The notes under the pieces: model-generated | The model's database searches: none | What the model was told of the DNA's origin: nothing | What the model saw: only the letters and a program-made list of their open reading frames with translations | Shown: positions 1 to 5,187 of the stretch, piece by piece | Layout of the letters: each line of letters starts with the position of its first letter | Position numbering within the stretch: the stretch's first letter is position 1 | Program-made: the position numbers and the translations under genes | Assembly: GCA_003520425.1 (NCBI GenBank) | Contig: DOUU01000283.1 | Coordinates: 11,874 to 17,060, forward strand | From: Deltaproteobacteria bacterium | GTDB taxonomy: Bacteria; Myxococcota_A; UBA9160 | Length of the DNA stretch: 5,187 nt | Direction: 5' to 3'

Positions 1-306
1 GGGATCGACGTTGGCGTCGCGGCGCGCCTTGCGCGCCTCATTCATCGCATCCTGGGTGTTGTGCTCGACGACCTCGAGGCGACCCTCCAGCCGCTGGAGA
101 TCGGCTTGCAGGCTGTCCATGCGGGCGCCGAGGTCTGCGACCTGCTCGCGGCCGCCCGGGCCGGATTGCTTCGCCTGCAGCGCCCGCACGTCCCGCTCGA
201 GCTTGCGATATTCAGAGATGCTGACGCAGCCCCCGAGCGGCGCCGCTCCAAGCGCCGCGACGCACAGCACGCCAAGGCTCCCGATCACCCTCGCGCCGAA
301 ATCCAT
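1..306 (-). CDS. Coiled-coil outer-membrane lipoprotein, CpoB/YbgF-like, 3' end outside the window
   Basis: The first 102 codons are present and the reading frame runs off the window edge. The ATG at 306 is preceded by a strong ribosome binding site (AGGAGGGG, 4 nt before the ATG). Residues 1-26 form a lipoprotein signal: Arg6, a hydrophobic stretch, then the lipobox Leu-Gly-Gly-Cys with lipidated Cys27. Val28 follows, not Asp, which favours sorting to the outer membrane. Residues about 32-98 are hydrophilic with heptad-like leucines (LERDVRALQ, MDSLQADLQRLEGRLEVVE), indicating a coiled coil. An N-terminal coiled coil is typical of CpoB/YbgF, the Tol-associated protein that trimerises through it and carries TPR repeats behind it; in many deltaproteobacteria this protein is a lipoprotein. 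Its place last in a tol operon fits. The TPR part is not visible, so an OmpA-type (Pal-like) C-terminus cannot be excluded. The lipoprotein call is firm; the family call is inferred. Confidence 0.62.
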   Translation of the reverse strand, partial: MDFGARVIGSLGVLCVAALGAAPLGGCVSISEYRKLERDVRALQAKQSGPGGREQVADLGARMDSLQADLQRLEGRLEVVEHNTQDAMNEARKARRDANVDP

Positions 307-318
307 CTTTCCCCTCCT

Positions 319-361
319 CTTCCCTCGGCTGCCCCGAGCCCCGGCCTCCGGACGAGGGAAG
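319..361 (-). promoter_or_regulatory. Inverted repeat / stem-loop between tolB and the lipoprotein gene
   Basis: A perfect 9-bp inverted repeat (CTTCCCTCG at 319-327, CGAGGGAAG at 353-361) encloses 25 nt. That loop holds a smaller CCGG/CCGG hairpin (341-344 with 348-351). It fills almost all of the 55-nt gap after the tolB stop and ends just before the ribosome binding site of the next gene. No T-run follows on the minus strand, so it is not a classical intrinsic terminator. Possible roles are mRNA processing or protection, or tuning of translation of the lipoprotein gene. Folding is inferred by eye. Confidence 0.35.
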
Positions 362-1699
362 CTAACGCAGCTCGCGCACGTACGGCCCCCAGGCCGGTGA
401 GGTGTCGCTGCTGCCCTCGCGCGTGAGTTGGCGCAGATTGGTTCCCGTCGGGGCGTCGACCACATAGATGCTGGGACGCCCGCGGCGATCGGAGCTGAAC
501 GCGATCTTCCGGCTGTCCGGGGACCAGGTCGCGGAAACATCGTTCCTCGGGTTCTCGACGAGCGGGTGATTCGTCGCGCCCTCGGGATCGATCAGCCAAA
601 GATCAAAGCCCCCTCCCACCCGCGACTCGTAGGCGATCCATCTTCCATCGGGAGACCATGCCGGCGCGGTGTTGTAGCCGCCGTTGTAGGTGAGCCGTCT
701 CACACTTCCGCCGTCGAGATCCATGATGTAGACCTGGGGCGAGCCCGAGCGGTCGGAGACGAACGCCATCCGGCGGCCGTCGGGGGAGAAGCTCGGAGAG
801 ACCTCGAGCGAGCGTTCATTGGTCAGGCGTCGGGCGCCCGTCCCGTCCCGGTTGACGAGCCAGATGTCCGAATTTCCGTCAACGCTGATCACCACGGCAA
901 GCTTCGCCCCGGAGGGATCGAAGACGCCGCGAAACTGCTGCGCTCCCGGAACCAGATTGCGGAAGACGCGACCCGGCGACTGGGTCCCGCGCGTGAGGAC
1001 AAACAAGAAAGGACGGCGTGCCTCGCGGTACGAGGTGTAGACGATCGTGTTTCCATCGGGCGACCAGCCGGGGAAGTTGTTGATCGACCGGTTGTGGGTG
1101 CCCTGCCGCACGTCGCTGCCGTCGGCGTTCATGATGAAGACCTCAGGGGCGCCGGTGCGGTTCGAGACGAAGGCGATCTCGGTGCTGGCCACTCCGGGTT
1201 TGCCCGTAAAGGCGCCGACGATCTCATCGGCAATGCGCCTCGCGATGCGCGGCAGGTCGCTCGGGGGGCCGGTGTAACGTTTGCGCAGGAGCTTCGTGCA
1301 GCGGGCCACGTCCCAGACGCGAAACTCGACCGTCGCTTCCTTGCCGCTCTGAGAGAGCTCGCCTTCGACGAGCGCGTCAGCCCCGATCTGGCGCCAGTCC
1401 GGGCACACAAGCGGCGGCGAGCCGTCAAGGCGCGCACTGGTATCGCTCGACAGGTAAGCCTGAGGAGAGAGCACCTTGAAAAGGCTCGAATACTCGAGCC
1501 CGTCGCCGATCCCTGCGCGCACCGAGTCGAGGGCCTCTCCGGACCCGCCCAAGTCGAAAAAGCGCTGAACCGCGGCCTTGTAGACGCCGCCCTCGGTCGG
1601 AGGCGGCACCACGATGGCAGGGTTCTCCTCCTGGGCGAAGGCCGCACTTGAAAGCGCCACGAAGAGCAGTCCAAGGACAGCGCCGCGCATGCACGACAT
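362..1699 (-). CDS. tolB: Tol-Pal system periplasmic beta-propeller protein TolB
   Basis: This encodes a 445-residue protein, close to the 430 of E. coli TolB. TolB is a soluble periplasmic protein that binds Pal or TolA alternately and so couples the inner-membrane motor to the outer membrane. Residues 1-22 are a Sec signal peptide (Arg5, hydrophobic core, Ala-Phe-Ala before Gln23). Residues about 35-165 are the N-terminal domain. Residues about 173-440 are a six-bladed propeller with PD40/WD40-like repeats: GWSPDG (211), DPSG (261), SFSPDG (303), AWSPDG (347), TWSPDS (391) and the closing AWGPY (436). The open frame extends 85 codons further upstream, but the start at 1699 has a GAGGAG site 8 nt upstream, gives a proper signal peptide and overlaps the tolA stop as TGATG. 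Met4 (ATG at 1690) is a weaker alternative. Two mature-region cysteines, Cys99 and Cys134, could pair in the periplasm. Confidence 0.96.
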   Translation of the reverse strand: MSCMRGAVLGLLFVALSSAAFAQEENPAIVVPPPTEGGVYKAAVQRFFDLGGSGEALDSVRAGIGDGLEYSSLFKVLSPQAYLSSDTSARLDGSPPLVCPDWRQIGADALVEGELSQSGKEATVEFRVWDVARCTKLLRKRYTGPPSDLPRIARRIADEIVGAFTGKPGVASTEIAFVSNRTGAPEVFIMNADGSDVRQGTHNRSINNFPGWSPDGNTIVYTSYREARRPFLFVLTRGTQSPGRVFRNLVPGAQQFRGVFDPSGAKLAVVISVDGNSDIWLVNRDGTGARRLTNERSLEVSPSFSPDGRRMAFVSDRSGSPQVYIMDLDGGSVRRLTYNGGYNTAPAWSPDGRWIAYESRVGGGFDLWLIDPEGATNHPLVENPRNDVSATWSPDSRKIAFSSDRRGRPSIYVVDAPTGTNLRQLTREGSSDTSPAWGPYVRELR

Positions 1700-2445
1700 C
1701 AGTCGGGCTCCTCGGACGGGAACACGAAAGTCCAATCGCCCGGCGTGGGAGGCTTCGGCAGCGGACTCGCCTTTTCGATCGCACGGATCACGCTGTCGTC
1801 GTAGTACGGATTGCCAGAGCGCTGCTTCACCTTGGGTTCTCCGACTACATTGCCGGCCGCGTCGAGGGTAACGATCAGCGTGGTCGAAAGGTCCGCGAGA
1901 TCGCTTTCCTTGATCCAGGTCTTGTGTACGTGGATCTTGACATCGCGGATCCACGCGGCGACTTCCGGACTGACGCGCACGGTCCCGCCGGCCGGGGCCG
2001 CGACGGCGACCTGCGGATTTCGGACGGTCTCGACGGCCTGGGGCCGGGCGTCACCGGCCTGGGCCCGCAGCTCCTTCATGAGCGTGTCGTAGTCCTGGGG
2101 CGGGGGCTTGGGCTTCGGCTTCGGCGGCATCTTCTCCGGCAGCTGCGTGGCCTCCTTCGGAAGCACCACCTTCTGCGGCGGAGGCGGGGGCGGCGGTTTC
2201 GGGACCTCGATCGGAGCGGGCGCCTCGGGTTTGGGCGCGGGGGGAGCCGGTGCGGGAGCAAGGCTCGGCGCGGCCGCGACGAGATCCACGGTGATGATTC
2301 CGGGGAGCGCCGGCACGCTCGACTTCGAGGACGGAGAAAAAGAGAAGAGCGCGACGAGCGCCGCATGGGCGACACAAGAGAGGGTGAGGGCGCGCCGAAA
2401 TGCGCCTCTCCGTTCGGCGTCGAACTCCTCCGCCAGATCCAGCAT
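1699..2445 (-). CDS. tolA: TolA, TonB-family energy-transducing protein of the Tol-Pal system
   Basis: This encodes a 248-residue inner-membrane protein that transmits TolQR-derived force across the periplasm to TolB/Pal. About 18 cytoplasmic residues rich in charge are followed by one membrane segment (about 19-37). That segment carries the Ser-x3-His motif (Ser23, His27) that TonB and TolA use to contact ExbB/TolQ. Residues about 58-117 are a Pro/Ala/Lys-rich extended linker including seven consecutive prolines (84-90). Residues about 155-245 are a TonB-C/TolA-C domain, recognised by the stretch from Trp177 and by the SGNPYYDDSVIRAIEKAS segment followed by PLPKPP. It is much shorter than E. 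coli TolA (421 residues) and lacks the long Ala-rich helical domain, so by architecture it resembles TonB; its place between tolR and tolB makes TolA the sensible name. The ATG at 2445 has AAGGGG 4 nt upstream. An out-of-frame ATG lies 4 nt earlier. Confidence 0.92.
   Translation of the reverse strand: MLDLAEEFDAERRGAFRRALTLSCVAHAALVALFSFSPSSKSSVPALPGIITVDLVAAAPSLAPAPAPPAPKPEAPAPIEVPKPPPPPPPQKVVLPKEATQLPEKMPPKPKPKPPPQDYDTLMKELRAQAGDARPQAVETVRNPQVAVAAPAGGTVRVSPEVAAWIRDVKIHVHKTWIKESDLADLSTTLIVTLDAAGNVVGEPKVKQRSGNPYYDDSVIRAIEKASPLPKPPTPGDWTFVFPSEEPD
1708..1713 (-). promoter_or_regulatory. tolB ribosome binding site inside the tolA coding end
   Basis: On the minus strand this reads GAGGAG, 8 nt before the tolB ATG at 1699. 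The same bases are the two Glu codons in the C-terminal Glu-Glu-Pro-Asp of TolA. Together with the TGATG stop/start overlap it fixes the tolB start and suggests that tolB is translated by ribosomes finishing tolA. Confidence 0.7.
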
Positions 2446-2506
2446 GCATCCCCTTGGAGACTCGTCCCGTACCTGCCGCGCGCGGCGCGACCCTACCCGG
2501 CCGGAC

Positions 2507-2917
2507 CTAGTGCTCGGGCTCCGTCACCATTCCCATCTTGTTGGCACCGGCGTTTCGCGCCGCGCCCATCGCCTTCGCGACGATGCCGTAAGGCGCCTCC
2601 TTGTCCGCGCGCAGATAGATCTCCTTCGAATCCTTGCCCACGAAGATTGCGGCCAGCTTGGCTTGAAGTTCCGTGATCGGGATCTCCTGCCGCCCGAGAA
2701 AGACCTTCCCCTCCTTCTTCACCGTGAGGATCAGCGGTTCCTCCTTGACCCGCAGCGGCTGCGTTGTGGTCTCGGGCAGGTCGACGTCGATGCCTTGCTG
2801 CATGAGCGGCGCAGCCACCATGAAGATGATGAGCAGCACGAGCATCACGTCGACGAAGGGCGTGACGTTGATCTCGGAAAGCGGCCGCCCCCGGCCGCCG
2901 GCGAGGGGGGACGGCAT
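2507..2917 (-). CDS. tolR: Tol-Pal system protein TolR (ExbD/TolR family)
   Basis: This encodes 136 residues (E. coli TolR has 142). TolR forms the proton-conducting stator unit with TolQ in the inner membrane, and its periplasmic domain senses or binds peptidoglycan. Residues 13-39 contain the family signature SEINVTPFVDVMLVLL, with the single membrane helix at about 20-39. Asp23 is the essential proton-relay aspartate and has the same number as in E. coli. The periplasmic domain (about 43-136) ends with the conserved YLRADK (101-106), the PYG segment (109-111) and MVTEPEH. The start chosen is the ATG at 2917, 1 nt after the tolQ stop; the open frame continues upstream to 3007, but that stretch overlaps the tolQ coding end and is Arg/Pro/Ser-rich, unlike TolR. 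No good ribosome binding site precedes the ATG, so translation is probably coupled to tolQ. Confidence 0.96.
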   Translation of the reverse strand: MPSPLAGGRGRPLSEINVTPFVDVMLVLLIIFMVAAPLMQQGIDVDLPETTTQPLRVKEEPLILTVKKEGKVFLGRQEIPITELQAKLAAIFVGKDSKEIYLRADKEAPYGIVAKAMGAARNAGANKMGMVTEPEH

Positions 2918-2918
2918 G

Positions 2919-3677
2919 CTAGGGGCCCACTTTCCGGGCCGCGGGGTTCGCGGACGCCGGCTCCTGGGAGGCGATCCGTCGCAGGTCTCCCTCGAACTCG
3001 GCGGCAAACAGCTCGATGGCTGTTGTCACCCCGCGCAGCTCGCCCACGAAATAGTTGTAGAGGATGGTGGCGGGGATCGCGGCGAACAGGCCCACCGCGG
3101 TCGCGATCAGCGCCTCGGCGATCCCGGGCGCGACGGTGGCGAGGCTGGCCGAGCCGGAGATCCCGATATTCTGGAAGGCGTTGATGATTCCGATCACAGT
3201 GCCGAACAGGCCAATGAAAGGCGTCGCGCTTCCGGCGGTCGCGAGAAAGGAAAGTCCCCGCTCGAGCCGGAGCTCCTCCCGGGAGGCTGTCCAGGTGATC
3301 TCGCGCTCGAGCACCTGGAGCTGCTTCTCGTCCAGGGTGCGCGACATGGGCTTTCCCGTGTACTTCGCGATGCGACTCGCTTCGGCGTAGCCGGCCGCGA
3401 AGATCCGGGCGAGCGGGCTCCCCGACAGTTCACGGGAGGCCTCGTACGCGCGATCGAGCGATCCCTCGTGATAGACCTCGAGGAAAGCGTCGCTATCCTT
3501 GCCGGCGCGTCGAAGCTCCCGCCACTTGTAGGCGATGATCGCCCACGAGATGACGGAAATCGCGCCCATGATGAGGAGGACGATCTTGACGAGCCACCCG
3601 GCCTGAAACATCAGGTCGAGAACGTCAACGCTCGCGAGACGTCCCCCCACGGCCGCCCCGACGATGACTAACGACAT
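2919..3677 (-). CDS. tolQ: Tol-Pal system proton channel protein TolQ (ExbB/MotA family)
   Basis: This encodes 252 residues (E. coli TolQ has 230). TolQ assembles as an oligomeric inner-membrane channel around TolR and, driven by proton flow, moves TolA. Three membrane helices are visible: about 28-50 (WLVKIVLLIMGAISVISWAI), 143-168 and 186-210. Conserved segments are PFIGLFGTVIGI (153-164) and VAPGIAEALIATAVGLFAAI (182-201). Thr160 and Thr193 match the channel-lining threonines Thr145 and Thr178 of E. coli TolQ. The first 16 residues or so extend beyond the E. coli N-terminus, so the start is less certain than the identity. The ATG at 3677 has GAGAGGG upstream but only 2 nt away; a GTG at 3650 (codon 10) has no obvious site. 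The frame stays open upstream to 4436, but that part is antisense to pepA and encodes Arg-rich, non-TolQ sequence. This is the first gene of the tol operon. The usual upstream partner ybgC is absent from this side. Confidence 0.96.
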   Translation of the reverse strand: MSLVIVGAAVGGRLASVDVLDLMFQAGWLVKIVLLIMGAISVISWAIIAYKWRELRRAGKDSDAFLEVYHEGSLDRAYEASRELSGSPLARIFAAGYAEASRIAKYTGKPMSRTLDEKQLQVLEREITWTASREELRLERGLSFLATAGSATPFIGLFGTVIGIINAFQNIGISGSASLATVAPGIAEALIATAVGLFAAIPATILYNYFVGELRGVTTAIELFAAEFEGDLRRIASQEPASANPAARKVGP

Positions 3678-3686
3678 AGCCCTCTC

Positions 3687-3701
3687 GCGCCTTCGAGGCG
3701 C
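3687..3701 (-). promoter_or_regulatory. Small hairpin in the tolQ leader
   Basis: GCGCC (3687-3691) and GGCGC (3697-3701) pair perfectly, and T3692-A3696 can extend this to 6 bp with a 3-nt loop. On the minus strand it ends just before the GAGAGGG ribosome binding site of tolQ (3679-3685). It could affect access to that site. Short GC-rich stems arise easily by chance at this base composition. Confidence 0.25.
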
Positions 3702-3720
3702 CGAACCCCCGCGCCGCCGA

Positions 3721-3749
3721 ACCTTAGGGAACGCTCGGGAACGCTTCAA
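3721..3749 (-). promoter_or_regulatory. Candidate sigma-70-type promoter for tolQRAB
   Basis: On the minus strand, TTGAAG (3749-3744; 4 of 6 matches to TTGACA) is followed after exactly 17 nt by TAAGGT (3726-3721; matches TATAAT at its first, second and last positions). Transcription would begin near 3714, giving a leader of about 35-40 nt before the tolQ ATG at 3677. The -10 match is weak, so this is a candidate only. Confidence 0.35.
3727..3745. repeat. Tandem 9-bp direct repeats in the tolQ-pepA divergent region
   Basis: GGGAACGCT occurs at 3727-3735 and again at 3737-3745, giving a 10-bp period, close to one helical turn. Both copies fall in the 17-bp spacer of the candidate tolQ promoter, and the second reaches into its -35 element. 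Repeats in helical phase at a divergent promoter can be operator half-sites. The match is exact; the function is inferred. Confidence 0.45.
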
Positions 3750-3775
3750 CCAAGCAAGCAAAACGAGGAGCGCAC

Positions 3776-5187
3776 ATGCAGGTGACCGTGGAGTCGTACG
3801 ATCCGGCGCGAGCGGCGGTGGACGTGCTCGCCGTGCCCCTGTTCCAGATCGAATCGGACAAGCCCAGGCTTGCAGGCCGGTACGCCGCGATCGATCGGGC
3901 CCTCGGGGGGCGGATCTCCGCCACTCTCCGCACGGGGGACTTCCGGGGCAAGCGCGGCGAGAGCCTTCTCGTCTATCCGGAGCCCGGCGCCGCGCCAAGG
4001 CGCATCTTGCTCGTGGGCCTCGGCCCTGAGGCTTCGGCCGACGCAGAGGCGCTTCGCCGAGCCGCCGGCGCGGCCGTCGGAGCGGCCGCGGCCCGTCGCG
4101 GTGGCTCGGTCGCCGTGCTGGCTCCGTTCGTGCGCAGGCTCCGCCCGCCCGCGCTCGGCCAAGCCCTCTCTGAAGGGGCGATCCTCGCCGGCTACCGCTA
4201 TGACGCCTACCACACACGCAACGAGGACGGCCGCGGCGTCGTCTCGAGCGTCGCGCTTGTGTTCGATGGCGCCGCTGCGGCGCGGGCGGCGCGTCCGGGG
4301 CGGGATGCGGGTGTCGTGCTCGGCGAGTCGCAGAACCTGGCCCGCGACCTCTCGAACGCGCCTGCCAACGCCCTCCCCCCTGCGGCCCTCGCGCTCGAAG
4401 CCGAGCGCGTGGCCAAAGAGGTCGGCCTCCGCTCACACGTGCTCGACGTCGCCGAGCTTCGGCGCCGCAAGCTCGGCGCCATTCTCGCGGTCGGACAGGG
4501 CAGCGAGAACCCGCCCCGCATGATCGTGCTCGAGCACCGACCGCACGGCTCTTCGCGCCGCCGGACGCAGCCTTCCAAAAAGACCTCGGCCCGGCGGCGC
4601 GTTCCCAAGATCTGCCTGATCGGCAAGGGCATCACCTTTGATTCGGGCGGGATCTCGATCAAGCCCGGCGCGGGGATGCACGAGATGAAGCACGACATGT
4701 CAGGCGGGGCTGCCGTGATCGGCGCGCTGCGCGCCGCGGCGCTGCTCAAACTTCCGCTGCATGTCGTCGGGATCGTGGCCGCAGCCGAGAACATGCCGAG
4801 CGGCGCTGCCTACCGTCCCGGGGATGTCGTCACGGCGGGCTCGGGCAAGACGATCGAGGTGCTCAACACCGACGCCGAAGGGCGGCTTATCCTGATCGAC
4901 ACGCTGACCTATGCGCAACGGCTCGGATGCACGCACCTGGTGGACGCGGCGACGCTCACCGGCGCGATCGTGGTGGCGCTCGGCGACGTCAACGTGGGCG
5001 CGTTCACCAACAACGAGGCGTTTCTCGGAAAACTGCTCGCCGCCGCCAAGATCGAAGGCGAGAAAATGTGGCAGATGCCGATGGACGAGGAGTACAAGGA
5101 ACAGCTCAAGAGCCAGTTCGCGGATCTGCACAACATCGGTGGTAGGCCCGCGGGGTCGATCACGGCGGCGACGTTTCTGCGCGATTT
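3776..5187 (+). CDS. pepA: Leucyl aminopeptidase PepA (peptidase family M17), 3' end outside the window
   Basis: This is an open frame of 470 codons with no stop before the window edge. It encodes a cytoplasmic two-metal aminopeptidase that removes N-terminal leucine and other residues from peptides. The ATG at 3776 has GAGGAG 5 nt upstream (3765-3770). Residues about 1-150 are the M17 N-terminal domain (ILLVGLG at 77-83); about 180-470 are the catalytic domain. Metal ligands are visible: Lys284 and Asp289 in GKGITFDSGG, Asp307 in MKHDMSGG, and Asp366 and Glu368 in the M17 signature NTDAEGRL. The catalytic residues Lys296 and Arg370 are present. NIGGRPAGSITAATFL lies at the truncated end; compared with E. 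coli PepA (503 residues) about 45-50 residues are missing. All catalytic positions are shifted by +14 from E. coli numbering, which is explained by a basic insert at about 255-278. It is divergent from tolQ. E. coli PepA also binds DNA, but nothing here shows that role. Confidence 0.97.
   Translation, partial: MQVTVESYDPARAAVDVLAVPLFQIESDKPRLAGRYAAIDRALGGRISATLRTGDFRGKRGESLLVYPEPGAAPRRILLVGLGPEASADAEALRRAAGAAVGAAAARRGGSVAVLAPFVRRLRPPALGQALSEGAILAGYRYDAYHTRNEDGRGVVSSVALVFDGAAAARAARPGRDAGVVLGESQNLARDLSNAPANALPPAALALEAERVAKEVGLRSHVLDVAELRRRKLGAILAVGQGSENPPRMIVLEHRPHGSSRRRTQPSKKTSARRRVPKICLIGKGITFDSGGISIKPGAGMHEMKHDMSGGAAVIGALRAAALLKLPLHVVGIVAAAENMPSGAAYRPGDVVTAGSGKTIEVLNTDAEGRLILIDTLTYAQRLGCTHLVDAATLTGAIVVALGDVNVGAFTNNEAFLGKLLAAAKIEGEKMWQMPMDEEYKEQLKSQFADLHNIGGRPAGSITAATFLRD

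Noticed and set aside
428..1651. 407-codon open frame on the plus strand opposite tolB
   Set aside because: It is the antisense shadow of a certain tolB gene in GC-rich DNA; the product is Arg/Gly/Ala-rich with no recognisable domain and has no convincing ribosome binding site.
1700..1954. Upstream extension of the tolB frame
   Set aside because: It lies within tolA in another frame and would bury the clear TolB signal peptide; the start at 1699 has a good ribosome binding site.
2165..2205. G-rich plus-strand tract as a G-quadruplex element
   Set aside because: It is the complement of proline codons in the TolA linker; the coding constraint explains it fully and the G-runs are mostly only two long.
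2446..2506. 12-bp palindrome GCCGCGCGCGGC (2475-2486) in the tolR-tolA gap as an operator or terminator
   Set aside because: It can fold only as a 4-bp stem with a tetraloop, lacks a T-run, and alternating G/C words of this type are common by chance in this composition.
2108..3671. Two long overlapping plus-strand frames (2108-3184 and 2673-3671) opposite tolA, tolR and tolQ
   Set aside because: Both are antisense to firmly identified genes, show biased composition (Gly-rich or Arg-rich) and no family features.
3678..4436. Upstream extension of the tolQ frame, as if a long fusion protein preceded TolQ
   Set aside because: The extra 253 codons are Arg/Pro-rich, lie antisense to pepA, and precede a normal TolQ N-terminal region with its own start.
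3746..4794. Minus-strand frames opposite pepA (3746-4213 and 4207-4794)
   Set aside because: They are shadows of pepA; the products are Ala/Arg-rich and carry no motif.
1..5187. tRNA or rRNA genes, CRISPR arrays, insertion sequences, attachment sites, phage or defence genes
   Set aside because: No clover-leaf-like segments, regularly spaced repeats, terminal inverted repeats or transposase motifs were seen; nearly the whole window is accounted for by the tol genes and pepA.

Overview
This GC-rich window (about two thirds G+C) is an ordinary chromosomal housekeeping locus of a diderm bacterium. The gene set, the lipoprotein signal, the short proline-rich TolA and the G/C-biased third codon positions suggest a deltaproteobacterium-like lineage (Myxococcota, Desulfobacterota, Binatota or similar). 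The sequence alone does not fix the phylum.

Layout. The minus strand, read from right to left, carries tolQ (3677-2919), tolR (2917-2507), tolA (2445-1699), tolB (1699-362) and the first 102 codons of a coiled-coil outer-membrane lipoprotein (306-1, cut by the window edge) that looks most like CpoB/YbgF. Spacing is tight: tolQ and tolR are 1 nt apart, tolA and tolB overlap as TGATG, and gaps of 61 nt and 55 nt lie before tolA and the lipoprotein. This points to one operon. A 98-bp intergenic region (3678-3775) separates it from a divergent plus-strand gene, an M17 leucyl aminopeptidase (pepA, 3776 to the window end). That gene is open to the edge and lacks roughly its last 45-50 residues.

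How the genes work together. TolQ and TolR form the inner-membrane proton-driven stator/motor. TolA is the energised inner-membrane protein that spans the periplasm. TolB is the periplasmic beta-propeller that shuttles between TolA and the outer-membrane lipoprotein Pal. The system constricts the outer membrane at division and maintains envelope integrity. The downstream lipoprotein would link Tol to peptidoglycan synthesis if it is CpoB. pal itself is not between tolB and this lipoprotein, where the classical proteobacterial order would place it. PepA is a cytoplasmic metallo-aminopeptidase with no obvious functional link; it shares only the divergent regulatory region.

I found no mobile element, CRISPR array, RNA gene or clearly novel system. 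The points worth a second look are modest: the missing pal, a strongly basic insert of about 14 residues in PepA, tandem 9-bp repeats inside a candidate tolQ promoter, a stem-loop before the lipoprotein gene, a divergent TolB N-terminus, and a compact TonB-like TolA with a seven-proline run.
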